Assembly (NCBI GenBank): GCA_014055525.1 | Contig: WIAH01000002.1 | Span: 185,197 to 249,196, forward strand | Direction of reading: 5' to 3' | Length of the DNA stretch: 64,000 bases | Source of the DNA: Nitrospira sp. CR1.3 | Lineage (GTDB): Bacteria; Nitrospirota; Nitrospiria; Nitrospirales; Nitrospiraceae | The notes under the pieces: generated by a model | What the model saw: only the letters and a program-made list of their open reading frames with translations | Database searches by the model: none | What the model was told of the DNA's origin: nothing | Position numbers and translations under genes: made by a program | Part shown: positions 43,435-51,870 of the stretch, one piece after another | Position numbering within the stretch: the stretch's first letter is position 1 | How the letters are laid out: each line of letters begins with the position of its first letter

Positions 43435-43920
43435 ATGCAAAGAATCACTCCATGCCTCTGGTTTGACGACAAGGCCGAAGAAGCGGCGAAATTCTACGTG
43501 ACGCTCTTCAAAAACTCCAAGCTTGGCCCCATCACCCGCTATGGAGAGGCAGGCGCAAAGGTCTCAGGAAGACCGAAGGACTCGGTCATGACGGTGACAT
43601 TCGAGATCGAAGGACAAGAGTTCATGGCGCTCAACGGCGGGCCGCTCTTCAAGTTCACCGAGGCGGTCTCCTTCATGGTGAAATGCCGGACGCAGCAGGA
43701 AATCGACGAGATGTGGAGCAACCTGTCTGAAGGCGGAGAGGAAGGACCCTGCGGCTGGCTGAAGGACAAATACGGTCTGTCGTGGCAGATTGTCGTCCCT
43801 GAATGGGACGAGATGCTGCGGGACAAAGACACTGAGAAATCGGAACGAGTCATGGCGGCGATTCTCCATATGAGCAAACCCGACATGCAACGCGTGCAGC
43901 AGGCCTACGAGGGGCGCTAA
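43435..43920 (+). CDS. PhnB-like (VOC superfamily) protein
   Basis: This 161-residue protein is of the 3-demethylubiquinone methyltransferase-like/PhnB family in the VOC superfamily. It starts MQRITPCLWFDDKAEEAAKF, includes VTFEIEGQEFMALNGGPLFK and CGWLKDKYGLSWQIVVPEWD. ATG 43435 has AAGGAGAG upstream. The same type of gene accompanies DGPF proteins in many ECF42 loci. Metal ligands of glyoxalases are not evident, so the ligand is unknown. Confidence 0.9.
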   Translation: MQRITPCLWFDDKAEEAAKFYVTLFKNSKLGPITRYGEAGAKVSGRPKDSVMTVTFEIEGQEFMALNGGPLFKFTEAVSFMVKCRTQQEIDEMWSNLSEGGEEGPCGWLKDKYGLSWQIVVPEWDEMLRDKDTEKSERVMAAILHMSKPDMQRVQQAYEGR

Positions 43921-43954
43921 GCCGTCGAACCATCGAAGAAAGGGGATGTGCACG

Positions 43955-44386
43955 ATGCGATTTATGATTATCGTCAAGGCTACGAAGGATTCTGAAGCCG
44001 GTATCATGCCAAGCGAGCAGCTGCTGACTGAGATGGGCAAGTTCAATGAAGAGCTGGTGAAGGCCGGTGTGATGCTTGCGGGCGAAGGGCTCCAGCCGAG
44101 TTCCAAGGGCGCGCGAGTCAGGTTTTCTGGAAGCACGCGCACCGTGATCGACGGGCCCTTCGCCGAGACGAAAGAGCTGATCGCCGGTTTCTGGCTGTGG
44201 CAGGTGAAGTCGAGGGCAGAGGCGATCGAATGGGTCAAGCGCTGCCCCAACCCAATGAAGGGGGAGTCCGAGATCGAGATTCGTCAGGTATTTGAGGCGG
44301 ATGACTTCGGTGCCGAGTTCACGCCTGAGTTGAGAGAACAAGAAGAGCGTCTGCGCGCGCAGATGGACAAGAAACCGCAGAAATAG
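43955..44386 (+). CDS. YCII-related (DGPF) protein
   Basis: This 143-residue protein is the third DGPF paralogue: MRFMIIVKATKDSEAGIMPS, IDGPFAETKELIAGFWLWQV and the C-terminal EIRQVFEADDFG. The start is placed at ATG 43955, since AGGGGAT lies about eight bases upstream; ATG 43946 is in frame. It has an extra helical tail of about 30 residues (FTPELREQEERLRAQMDK). It ends 22 bases before the convergent exonuclease/phosphatase-family gene. Confidence 0.9.
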   Translation: MRFMIIVKATKDSEAGIMPSEQLLTEMGKFNEELVKAGVMLAGEGLQPSSKGARVRFSGSTRTVIDGPFAETKELIAGFWLWQVKSRAEAIEWVKRCPNPMKGESEIEIRQVFEADDFGAEFTPELREQEERLRAQMDKKPQK

Positions 44387-44408
44387 ATGGACTCCCCAGG
44401 CGTAGAGG

Positions 44409-45626
44409 TTAAGACCCGACAGGACAGGCCTGGCCTGGATCGACGCGAGAATAGGTATTCAGGACACCGTAGTGATCAGACGCCGGGAACCCCTTCTCGT
44501 CCTTTTCCAAGCCGAAGAGCGTTTGGCGCAGACAGTAGTCCGGAGGTATGGCATCGACCAGGATATAGTCGATGCGGCGCGGACGACGCATCTCATCCCG
44601 ATAGGCGGCAACGATCCGCTCCCGCACCGAAGCATCCTCCGGAGCGATCGCGTCCAAGAGCGATTGCGGGATGGCCGCTCCTTCCTCCATGCGGATCCAA
44701 CCGTTCCTGATCGGATCAGCAGTATAGAGTTCTCTGCCCTGCCCGCCCAGCAGAGTCGTATCCGTGAATCGTAAGAGCCTGACTTCCTCATACTCGGGGA
44801 AATCCTGTTCAAAATTCAGGTCTCCGGCGATGATGATTCCGGCATAGCCTCGCTCCCTCTTCAGCTTGTTCAGCATGCGGACCAGGACATTCAGTTCGCC
44901 GATACGCCGCAGGCGGGATTGCTCGATTTCCCACTTGAAGGTCGGATACTCCCGAAACCGGCCTTCCCGATAGAGATCCGCCAGCATGCCCATGAACTGT
45001 CCGCCGGTTTCGAATCCAGAGTGCAGGTGAGTTGAGGCGAGCAGGTACCGCGCCCTGGTCCCCGGCAATCCGATATCCGCAATGAGCCCATAACGCAGTT
45101 CCCTCAACTGAAAGCCTGAGCTGGTTTTGCAATTGCCGAGATCGCCACTCAGCTGAAGACCCATGATTTTCTTCAACTCGAGCTCCTCCCTGGCAAGAAT
45201 AGCCAGCCCATTGTTGAGCTCAGGAAACAACGCTTTTTCTCCTGACAAACGCACCCCGCAGGCGTCGACCTGATACACGACACGGTATCGGAGGCCGAGC
45301 GCTTCCAAGGCAGTCACATAGCGCTCGGCCCGCTGAGGGAGTGGATTCACCTCCTGCAAAAATACCACATCGGGACGTTCGTGTTCGAGCTGCTTCATCA
45401 GCAGCTGAAATCTTGTCTCATTCTGCTCAGGCGTTTCGCCCGGAGCGACGCCGAATCGTCCGGTAGTCAGCCCATGCAACGCATTATAGGTGAGGAACTT
45501 GAACGTCACCGGAGGGTGAGCTGAGGCGAGCGGGGATTCGCCCTGGTCACGGACCGACGACGCTGTCGAGGAACAAGCGACTATCGACGCACAGAACCAG
45601 AGAAAGAAGATCGATCGGGAAAACAT
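44409..45626 (-). CDS. lipoprotein of the endonuclease/exonuclease/phosphatase family
   Basis: This 405-residue protein begins with a lipoprotein signal (MFSRSIFFLWFCASIVAC, lipobox IVAC), so it is lipid-anchored. The EEP core has NALHG (43-47, first strand), the catalytic Glu in FLQEVNPLP, GDLNFEQDF and the closing SDHYGVLNTYS. Members include DNase I, sphingomyelinase and phosphoinositide phosphatase; a lipid or sugar phosphate is likely, but the substrate is not determined. The start at 45626 lies two bases after the stop of the SYLF gene (TGAGTATG), so the two are coupled. An in-frame extension to 45758 exists inside the upstream gene. Confidence 0.85.
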   Translation of the reverse strand: MFSRSIFFLWFCASIVACSSTASSVRDQGESPLASAHPPVTFKFLTYNALHGLTTGRFGVAPGETPEQNETRFQLLMKQLEHERPDVVFLQEVNPLPQRAERYVTALEALGLRYRVVYQVDACGVRLSGEKALFPELNNGLAILAREELELKKIMGLQLSGDLGNCKTSSGFQLRELRYGLIADIGLPGTRARYLLASTHLHSGFETGGQFMGMLADLYREGRFREYPTFKWEIEQSRLRRIGELNVLVRMLNKLKRERGYAGIIIAGDLNFEQDFPEYEEVRLLRFTDTTLLGGQGRELYTADPIRNGWIRMEEGAAIPQSLLDAIAPEDASVRERIVAAYRDEMRRPRRIDYILVDAIPPDYCLRQTLFGLEKDEKGFPASDHYGVLNTYSRVDPGQACPVGS

Positions 45627-45628
45627 AC

Positions 45629-46330
45629 TCACGGTTCTTCGTTCTGTGCCTTCGCGACGGCTGCGCGCAATCGCGCCGAATACCAGTGGCGCACCGACGT
45701 GGAATTCAAGAGAATCTCGGAAGCGCTCGTCGATCGGCCGTGGTACAGGCTGTTCCATCCGTCGTCCGGAAGAATCATCAGGCCTCGAAGCGACAGACCC
45801 GCGAACGCTCCATCAGAACGCGAGAATGCGACCACATCGGCATTCAATGCCGGCGTCGTCGAGCCGCTGACTCCTCGTCCAACGGGCCCGACGGTGAGAT
45901 TGATATCGCCTCCCAGCATGATTTTTGCCCCCACCATTGACTCGATACCTCTCTTCGTCATGACGAGTGCGACAACCTCAGATCGTCTCAAACCGATCTG
46001 CAACCCGACACTCCCGGCTGTCACGGTATAAAAGGCCGGATCGCTCCATTCGCCGGTCCGTTCATCGTGCAGGAGCAGGACACCTTTGCCCAGCGATCCA
46101 CCGACAAAATAGCCGGCCTTCAGGAGGCTCGGCAGAATCAGCAGACCCTTGGCTTCCTTTACATTTTTGCGGAGCCAGGCCATGTCAGGATTCCCGACGA
46201 ATCGAGCGAATGTGAGGCGGGCATCATCGACCACCTCCTCCAGATCAGAGAGATCTGTCGCGTAAAGTTGAAGTGGAGCCAGAATGAGGAGGAAAGCGGA
46301 GACGCGCGCGAGTTTAAGGGCGCTATTCAC
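45629..46330 (-). CDS. SYLF-domain (Ysc84-like) lipid-binding secreted protein
   Basis: This 233-residue protein has a signal peptide (MNSALKLARVSAFLLILAPL, cleavage near LYA-TD). The SYLF domain shows GLLILPSLLKAGYFVGGSLG, GEWSDPAFYTVTAGSVGLQIG and ALNADVVAFSRSDGAFAGLS, then GLMILPDD. The domain binds phosphoinositides in yeast Ysc84 and is found as BPSL1445 lipoproteins in bacteria. The gene overlaps the STAS-like gene by eight bases and precedes the EEP lipoprotein, a compact three-gene unit. Confidence 0.92.
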   Translation of the reverse strand: MNSALKLARVSAFLLILAPLQLYATDLSDLEEVVDDARLTFARFVGNPDMAWLRKNVKEAKGLLILPSLLKAGYFVGGSLGKGVLLLHDERTGEWSDPAFYTVTAGSVGLQIGLRRSEVVALVMTKRGIESMVGAKIMLGGDINLTVGPVGRGVSGSTTPALNADVVAFSRSDGAFAGLSLRGLMILPDDGWNSLYHGRSTSASEILLNSTSVRHWYSARLRAAVAKAQNEEP

Positions 46331-46709
46331 TTGTGGATTCGCCAGCCGTCAACCATGTGAAGGCGTCTTCAAATTCCCGAAACGCCTTCAACTGATACCC
46401 GCGATTCGTTGCGCAGAGCTCGAGGAAGGCCATGCGATCGAACTCGTCTTTCGGCCGATTCAGCACCGCCACTCGATACTCGCGACTCATTCCCAAGGAT
46501 CCCAGGTCGTTCGCCAGGGTCCACACGTCCACCGTGCTGGCCTGTGATTGCGCTTCGCGACCATCGATCAGAATGCGATCAAGGTTTTCACGCATACAGA
46601 TGTCCATCAGTCCCTTCAACAACTCGCGGCTCGCCTTCAAATCCACCACACCCGAGACATCGGTTCGCAAAAACTCACTGATGGGAATGACCCGCAGACT
46701 GTACGACAT
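46323..46709 (-). CDS. STAS-like (SpoIIAA-type) small protein
   Basis: This 128-residue cytoplasmic protein starts MSYSLRVIPISEFLRTDVSG, has the strand DRILIDGREAQSQ and helix EFDRMAFLELCATNRGYQLKAF, an arrangement like the STAS family (SpoIIAA-like). AGGTG stands before ATG 46709. It lacks the phosphorylatable Ser in an unmistakable place, so it may not be an anti-anti-sigma factor. It is the first gene of a three-gene minus-strand unit with the SYLF protein and the EEP lipoprotein. Confidence 0.6.
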   Translation of the reverse strand: MSYSLRVIPISEFLRTDVSGVVDLKASRELLKGLMDICMRENLDRILIDGREAQSQASTVDVWTLANDLGSLGMSREYRVAVLNRPKDEFDRMAFLELCATNRGYQLKAFREFEDAFTWLTAGESTSE

Positions 46710-46806
46710 GGTTCACCTGGCACAGTTGGGACGCGGACCAGTCCAGTTCAGGCCTGCAATCCGCCCGTCCGCCAGGCAAAAAGATAAAAGCCGCTCGACC
46801 TAAAGA

Positions 46807-47778
46807 TCAAGAGGATTGTGTGCAACCCGGCACCCCGTAACGCCTTCTGACCTGGTCTATCGACTCCCCGGCGACCGACCAAAAATCCCACGATGGAGCG
46901 AAGAGATCGACCGTCGTACGGACCCCACGGGCCCATGCCTCCCAGAATCCATCCGAGTCAAATTGGCCCTTGGCCGCTCCGGCGACGTCATTGATCTTGA
47001 TGTTGAGGTGCCAGCTGTACAAAACCGGCAAAATGTGCCCCTCCATCGGCCGCACGGGATGCATCCCGGCCGTGAAGGTGGAAACCAGGATTTCACCACG
47101 GGGACTCGTATCATAGCCGCTCACGACATGCGTGGCATCATGCGGCGTGGCGAAACGGACGTTGATGGCGCGCCCCTCTCCCGGGAACGCATAGCCGTTC
47201 GTTCGATAGATCTCCGAGAAGGCGCGACCCACCGTGCCGGCAGGAAAATGCTCAAGCTGGCGGTAGCGGGCGGCCAGAGCGGGATCCGCGCCCCGCCCCT
47301 TGTACGGCATAAATACGTCATTGATATCAACCGATTCATCCCACGGCTCATTCCACAGGCTCAGAATATTCTGCCGGCTCATGTCGTTCAGAGCCCATTG
47401 GAGGCCTCCGTCGATGGATTTCGAGAGGTGCACCACGTAGTCTTCACGCACCCCGAGCCTGTCGGCAAACTGCTGTACGGCTTCTATTCTTGGCCTGCTC
47501 AGCTCCCCATCAACCAGTGCCATGACTGCGAGAAATCGAGTAGCCGTCTCGGCCTGGCCATAGTCCGACAGCACGGCGGCCAATTCAGCCGGCGCCATTG
47601 GCAACGGTCGCAACTGATCCAGCAAAATCTGTCTTCCAAAGAAGTGCCGGCTGGCGGAACGGATCGATCTATCGGCCAGGGCGCTCAACGGGAACCGGCC
47701 CGAGGCCGTCGCGACCTCGCGCATAGCGGCGAGAATGGCGCCCGACTGGACCGGGGTGGCGGTGATCAACCCTGGCAT
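46807..47778 (-). CDS. Coq4-like protein with a TerB-like N-terminal region
   Basis: This 323-residue protein (start 47778, GGAGG five bases upstream) joins two parts. Residues about 85-140 look like the TerB helix bundle (AVMALVDGELSRPRIEAVQQ, FADRLGV). Residues about 190-300 look like Coq4: FPAGTVGRAFSEIYRTNGYA, then HDATHVVSGYDTSPRGE, which is exactly the HDxxH-x11-E zinc motif of Coq4 proteins. Coq4 aids ubiquinone head-group synthesis in mitochondria and many bacteria. I have not seen this combination named. Neighbours give no quinone context. It may be a decarboxylase/hydroxylase-like scaffold, but that is inference. Confidence 0.7.
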   Translation of the reverse strand: MPGLITATPVQSGAILAAMREVATASGRFPLSALADRSIRSASRHFFGRQILLDQLRPLPMAPAELAAVLSDYGQAETATRFLAVMALVDGELSRPRIEAVQQFADRLGVREDYVVHLSKSIDGGLQWALNDMSRQNILSLWNEPWDESVDINDVFMPYKGRGADPALAARYRQLEHFPAGTVGRAFSEIYRTNGYAFPGEGRAINVRFATPHDATHVVSGYDTSPRGEILVSTFTAGMHPVRPMEGHILPVLYSWHLNIKINDVAGAAKGQFDSDGFWEAWARGVRTTVDLFAPSWDFWSVAGESIDQVRRRYGVPGCTQSS

Positions 47779-47871
47779 GAAGGCCTCCACTATCCGGGGA
47801 TGCGGACGGCGGTGAAAGGGTACCCGCTACAACCATCTTGCGTCCAGTCCATCGTTTCAATATGCTGAACT

Positions 47872-48330
47872 ATGCGCTTGCTCCTTCTCTTGTCCGGTGC
47901 CGTCATGATTGGGGGATGCGCCTTCTTTGATATCGACGAGGACCCTCCCGCAAGCCCGGCGCCAACCCTTGCCGCAAACGCCTCCTGCACTGATCTGTGG
48001 AAGCGCTACAGCGATGAAGTGCGGCTCATTGAAGACGACCGGGCCAATTGGCAGGCTCACGACGACAACGCCCTGCAGTACCTGGGACAGTTTGCGGGTA
48101 GCTGTAACGCCGCCGACACAAGAGAGGCCGCAGCGTCAGACCTCCGGTGCAAAGCCCTCTGGGATATCTATGTCAAGGAAGTCGGACAGATGACCAAGAA
48201 TGACCGGACCTGGCGGGAGCACGATCTTCAACAGACCGAGGCCATGAACCGGATCAGAACCAGTTGCGACAAGACGGCCTGCACACTGCTCCCTGGTATC
48301 CGATGCAATGTGCCCACCAACCCTTCCTGA
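47872..48330 (+). CDS. small lipoprotein with repeated cysteine pairs
   Basis: This 152-residue protein begins MRLLLLLSGAVMIGGC, a lipoprotein signal with lipobox IGGC. The mature part has two similar segments (SCTDLWKRYSDEVRLIEDD and RCKALWDIYVKEVGQMTKND), each followed by a Trp-His/Asp-rich helix, so an internal duplication is likely. Cysteines pair off in the last third (SCDKTAC, IRCNV). No family recognised. It diverges from the Coq4-like gene and converges on the 48376 gene. Confidence 0.75.
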   Translation: MRLLLLLSGAVMIGGCAFFDIDEDPPASPAPTLAANASCTDLWKRYSDEVRLIEDDRANWQAHDDNALQYLGQFAGSCNAADTREAAASDLRCKALWDIYVKEVGQMTKNDRTWREHDLQQTEAMNRIRTSCDKTACTLLPGIRCNVPTNPS

Positions 48331-48375
48331 GACTGCAGGGATTCTCCGTTGTATCCAGCCACCCAATGGGCTTTG

Positions 48376-49662
48376 TCAATCAGCCAGTTGAATCTCGCGA
48401 TCCATGCCTTCTTTCACCACGATACGGCGATCGAGCAGTTCTCGCCTGGCGCGGGGCGAAACGGTTCCGGTAAACCACACCTCAATGCGGGCGTTGCGCT
48501 TCCGGTGGCGGATTGCGGCCGATAGACGGTCAAACATCGCCTCAGTTTTTTGCGTCCAAATACAGTAATCGATCGGGGCAGGAAGGAACGCACTCCGTTC
48601 CTTGGAACGCCCCAGGGGAAATCGTCCAAGCATGGTGATTTCCAAGATGGGCAGGACTTGTTCATCGTAGGCCTTGAGCAGCTCCGCGGCATGCTGATAC
48701 GAGAGCGCCTCTTCCTCGGACGAGGCATTCAGCGCGACCGTCACGAATCGGTCGCGACGTTTGGCTTGAGATAGCGCTTGAAGGCAGGACACGATAATCG
48801 TTTGATGCCGAGGCGAATAGTGCGGGTGATCGAGAAATTTCTCAGCAAGCTCGTCGCTGACCCCCATCGACCTGAGATTCCGTAGGTTGAATAAGCGCAA
48901 GTCGTCCGGTCCTTGCTCTTCAAGCGCCCGGTTCAATACTTCCACGCTGTTGAGGCTTACCAGGGCCAACGGTAAGGGATTAGGAACCGGCACGAGCAAC
49001 ATGGCAAATGTCGTGGTGTACCCGGCCAAGCTGGCCCAGGCCACCCGGTCCAGCTCCAGCTGGAGAATCGGGTTCGACGAATACACATCCACATGGTAAT
49101 AGGCGGCGATGCGTCTTTTGTAGGCGGACACCTGCACAACACTCTTCATGCCGGAATCTTCATAGGGACCGGCATCACGGAAGCTCCCGGTGATAGCCGA
49201 TTCAACCATGCGATAGACGCCGCGGGGAATTCCCATGAGCGTATCTGCCGGTGCCGAAGTGAGACGACCCAGGGCATAGACCGGCTTCATGACGACCTTG
49301 ACCGCCGACTCAGCCGCAACCCCCGCCACATATCGTTCCCGTAGATCAGCAATGGTCGACAGTTCGAGCCGCAAGCGCCGCAGCATTGCGTCACTCTGCG
49401 CGAGGAACACTCCGTAGTCCGTGTCTACCGTGTAGGTATGCATGTACCCGTCGTGCTGAACCGGTTCCTCAATCCGATCGTGTGGGCTGGTGCGGAACTC
49501 CGGCATGAGCGCCGCTTCAATCGTCCTCGGCTCCGGCGTTTCATAATCCTTGCCGAATGTTTGATACGGGAGGCCAGCACTTGAGAGAAGCACGATGAGC
49601 AGGATGATGCTGTGGGCAACTGCATGGGGCTGAATCCGCAGATGTGAGGATTGCCTCAACAT
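48376..49662 (-). CDS. uncharacterised envelope protein
   Basis: The start is placed at 49662 (the frame extends to 49764), giving 428 residues with an N-terminal hydrophobic segment (HSIILLIVLLSSAGLPYQTF) that acts as a signal. The mature part has no named domain. It includes VVMKPVYALGRLTSAPADTL, GYTTTFAMLLVPVPNPLPLA, which could be a second membrane segment, and a helical region with LRNLRSMGVSDELAEKFLDH. The C-terminal part (IDYCIWTQKTEAMF, EVWFTGTVSPRARRELLDRR) resembles alpha/beta domains. Function unknown. Confidence 0.7.
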   Translation of the reverse strand: MLRQSSHLRIQPHAVAHSIILLIVLLSSAGLPYQTFGKDYETPEPRTIEAALMPEFRTSPHDRIEEPVQHDGYMHTYTVDTDYGVFLAQSDAMLRRLRLELSTIADLRERYVAGVAAESAVKVVMKPVYALGRLTSAPADTLMGIPRGVYRMVESAITGSFRDAGPYEDSGMKSVVQVSAYKRRIAAYYHVDVYSSNPILQLELDRVAWASLAGYTTTFAMLLVPVPNPLPLALVSLNSVEVLNRALEEQGPDDLRLFNLRNLRSMGVSDELAEKFLDHPHYSPRHQTIIVSCLQALSQAKRRDRFVTVALNASSEEEALSYQHAAELLKAYDEQVLPILEITMLGRFPLGRSKERSAFLPAPIDYCIWTQKTEAMFDRLSAAIRHRKRNARIEVWFTGTVSPRARRELLDRRIVVKEGMDREIQLAD

Positions 49663-49789
49663 CTTCAGCCGTGATGTACCGAAAATCTCAATCTCGCCCC
49701 CTTCCTGGGCATGAATGGGCTGAGCTACTCTAGCCCAGCATCCGTAGAACCGCAATCCAGCCACAGATCCCGCCGACGGCGAAGCTGCT

Positions 49790-50473
49790 TTATTGTTGCC
49801 TTCCGATGCGGTCAGGAAAATTTGAGATCACACCGTCAACACCGACGGAGATGACACGCTGAATGTCACGCCGATTATCCGCCGTATAGACCCACACGAG
49901 CAGATCCTCACGGTGGAACTCCTCCACCAGCCTCCGGGTGACCGTATCGTGTCGAAGGCCCACGTGTGTCGGGCTTTGCGCCATGGCGCGGGCAACCGGA
50001 GCCCGGGGCAACCGGCCGAAAAGCACCATGAGCAAGGCATCCCGGTCAACCGATCGCACATGCGGCAGTTCCTCGTGCAGGAACGAAGCATAGATGACCG
50101 GGCCCTTAAATCCGGTTCGCCGCACCGTTTCCGCAGCTAGATGAGCAAGGCCGGCGACTTTCAACTCCAACATCACTCCCGCTTTTCCTGTCGCAACTCC
50201 GAGCACTTCCTCAAGCGTCGGAATGCGTTCATCCTTCCCGGCACTCAAGGTTCTGATGTCCGCCAGTGATAACCCATCGACGCGTCCTTTTCCATTGGTC
50301 GTCCGGTTGACGGTCGCATCGTGAAGCGCCACAAGGACACCGTCTGCGGTGCAGCGCAAGTCGATCTCGACAGAGTCAGCTCCGAGCTCGATCCCTTTGC
50401 GGATCGCGGTCAAGGTATTTTCCGGAGCATGTCCGGCGGCCCCCCGGTGGCCGATTTTCAGCAACGGACGCAT
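49790..50473 (-). CDS. glycerophosphodiester phosphodiesterase
   Basis: This 227-residue GDPD-family enzyme splits glycerophosphodiesters to glycerol 3-phosphate and an alcohol. HRGAAGHAPENTLTAIRKGI contains the catalytic His and the Glu-Asn pair, EIDLRCTADGVLVALHD the metal Glu/Asp and second catalytic His. LELKVAGLAH matches the next metal site. The start is placed at ATG 50473 because it begins the domain; TTG 50515 is in frame. There is no signal peptide, so it should be cytoplasmic like UgpQ. It lies downstream of the patatin-like gene in one unit with it. Confidence 0.9.
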   Translation of the reverse strand: MRPLLKIGHRGAAGHAPENTLTAIRKGIELGADSVEIDLRCTADGVLVALHDATVNRTTNGKGRVDGLSLADIRTLSAGKDERIPTLEEVLGVATGKAGVMLELKVAGLAHLAAETVRRTGFKGPVIYASFLHEELPHVRSVDRDALLMVLFGRLPRAPVARAMAQSPTHVGLRHDTVTRRLVEEFHREDLLVWVYTADNRRDIQRVISVGVDGVISNFPDRIGRQQ

Positions 50474-50515
50474 GGGTTCACCAAGATTAGAGAGGCAATG
50501 GGCTGGGGTGAGCAA

Positions 50516-51730
50516 TCAGGTCATGGGCGGCGCAAATCGAAGGTTGTGCACGTCTAGATCGGCGAGATAATCCTTCATTCGTTTGCGCTCATGATTCTTC
50601 ACAAACTCGATCACTTTGCCGTCAATATCCAGCAATCCGAGGCCGGGAGGGATTGACTCAGGTCGAACGACGAACAGGTTGACCCCCGTCTCCTTGGCCT
50701 TCATCTGGGCCTCCTTGAGACGGTGGTGGATGTATCGCTCATTCAAGCGAAGGAGATCGTTCAGTTCGAGGAGATCTCTCAAGGGGTGCGGATCAACACG
50801 GACGCTGTTCGCTGGCACGTTGAGGAAAATGAAAACGGTATCACAGCCGTGACTGAACGCTTCTTCGACCGGGAGCGGATTGGCGAGGTCGGCATCAAGA
50901 TAGCGATAGCCGTCCATCTCAACCATCTCGAACAACGGATACAGGGCCATGGATGCGCGGATGCGTTTGAAGAACAGATCGTAGACGACTTTCTGCGTCT
51001 TGACGTCCCCGCTCGTCGCCGCAATCACATCGGCGTCCTTATTGGAAAAGACCACGGTCGCCCCGTCCTCGTACCGCTCGGTCATGATGTGCCAGGTGAC
51101 GGGACTGGTGATCACTTTCTGCAGATCAATCTGCTCACCGAGTCTCGCCAGGAGAGGGAACGGATCGAGGAAGGCCTTCATCCGCTTGAACTCGAAGTAT
51201 TTGTCCACTTCGTCGAAGGCTTCCAGAATCTCAGGGGATTGTACGAGGCGGCGAAACGATTTCTGCTGGGATTCGAACGTATCCATCAGGCGAAAGATGA
51301 AGCTGACTGCGCGTCCTGCGGCCCGAAACGGCATGCGCAGCCCCAGAGAGAAGACCAAGGGGAAAAACCGCATCGCCCGCTTTACATCGTGAAAGGCAGA
51401 TCCCGGAGCCAACCCTTTCGTCGCCCGAGGAACCACCCCTAGCAGGCGGGCCAGCTTCTCCCGAAAGAACGGATGAACTTCATAGATCGCCTCGGGTGAA
51501 GTGATATAGTCTTCCCAGATGCGCAGTGTCTTCTCGGCTCCGACAGGACCGGGATTTTCAACGAAGCCGAGCGCGTTACAGCTTCCCGCGGAGGAACTGA
51601 CGATATGGCTCGGCATGATGCCGGCTTTAACCAACTCAGCGGCAGCGACCGCCTGAATGACGGCCTTACAGCCGCCGCCGCAAAAGACGAACAGGGTCTT
51701 GCCGTACTGATGCGATCGATCAGTGGACAT
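50516..51730 (-). CDS. patatin-like phospholipase
   Basis: This 404-residue protein starts at 51730 (ATG after GGAG) and has the patatin fold: the oxyanion loop CGGGCKAVIQAVAAAELVKA, then the nucleophile strand HIVSSSAGSCNALGFV, and the dyad Asp in YLDADLANPLP. The nucleophile elbow is SSSAG, not GxSxG, which is unusual. Family members hydrolyse fatty acids from phospholipids. No membrane segment or signal is clear, so it is probably a peripheral cytoplasmic enzyme. It is 42 bases upstream of the GDPD start; the pair would break down phospholipids to glycerophosphate and fatty acids for the beta-oxidation genes nearby. Confidence 0.83.
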   Translation of the reverse strand: MSTDRSHQYGKTLFVFCGGGCKAVIQAVAAAELVKAGIMPSHIVSSSAGSCNALGFVENPGPVGAEKTLRIWEDYITSPEAIYEVHPFFREKLARLLGVVPRATKGLAPGSAFHDVKRAMRFFPLVFSLGLRMPFRAAGRAVSFIFRLMDTFESQQKSFRRLVQSPEILEAFDEVDKYFEFKRMKAFLDPFPLLARLGEQIDLQKVITSPVTWHIMTERYEDGATVVFSNKDADVIAATSGDVKTQKVVYDLFFKRIRASMALYPLFEMVEMDGYRYLDADLANPLPVEEAFSHGCDTVFIFLNVPANSVRVDPHPLRDLLELNDLLRLNERYIHHRLKEAQMKAKETGVNLFVVRPESIPPGLGLLDIDGKVIEFVKNHERKRMKDYLADLDVHNLRFAPPMT

Positions 51731-51870
51731 GCAAGCGCTCCATGCTGGTTTCCCGCGCCAGCCATCCTCGTTCAAATGGCATCGGTCTCTCTGCCGTGGT
51801 CAGGAACAGGCCACGAGAATCCGCAGCACTCTGCGCCAAACCTACCGGCGGATCCGGGCGACAGGACCAC

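Noticed and set aside
46816..47868. 350-codon plus-strand frame
   Set aside because: Opposite strand to the Coq4-like gene, which carries recognisable motifs and a ribosome-binding site; this frame is its mirror.
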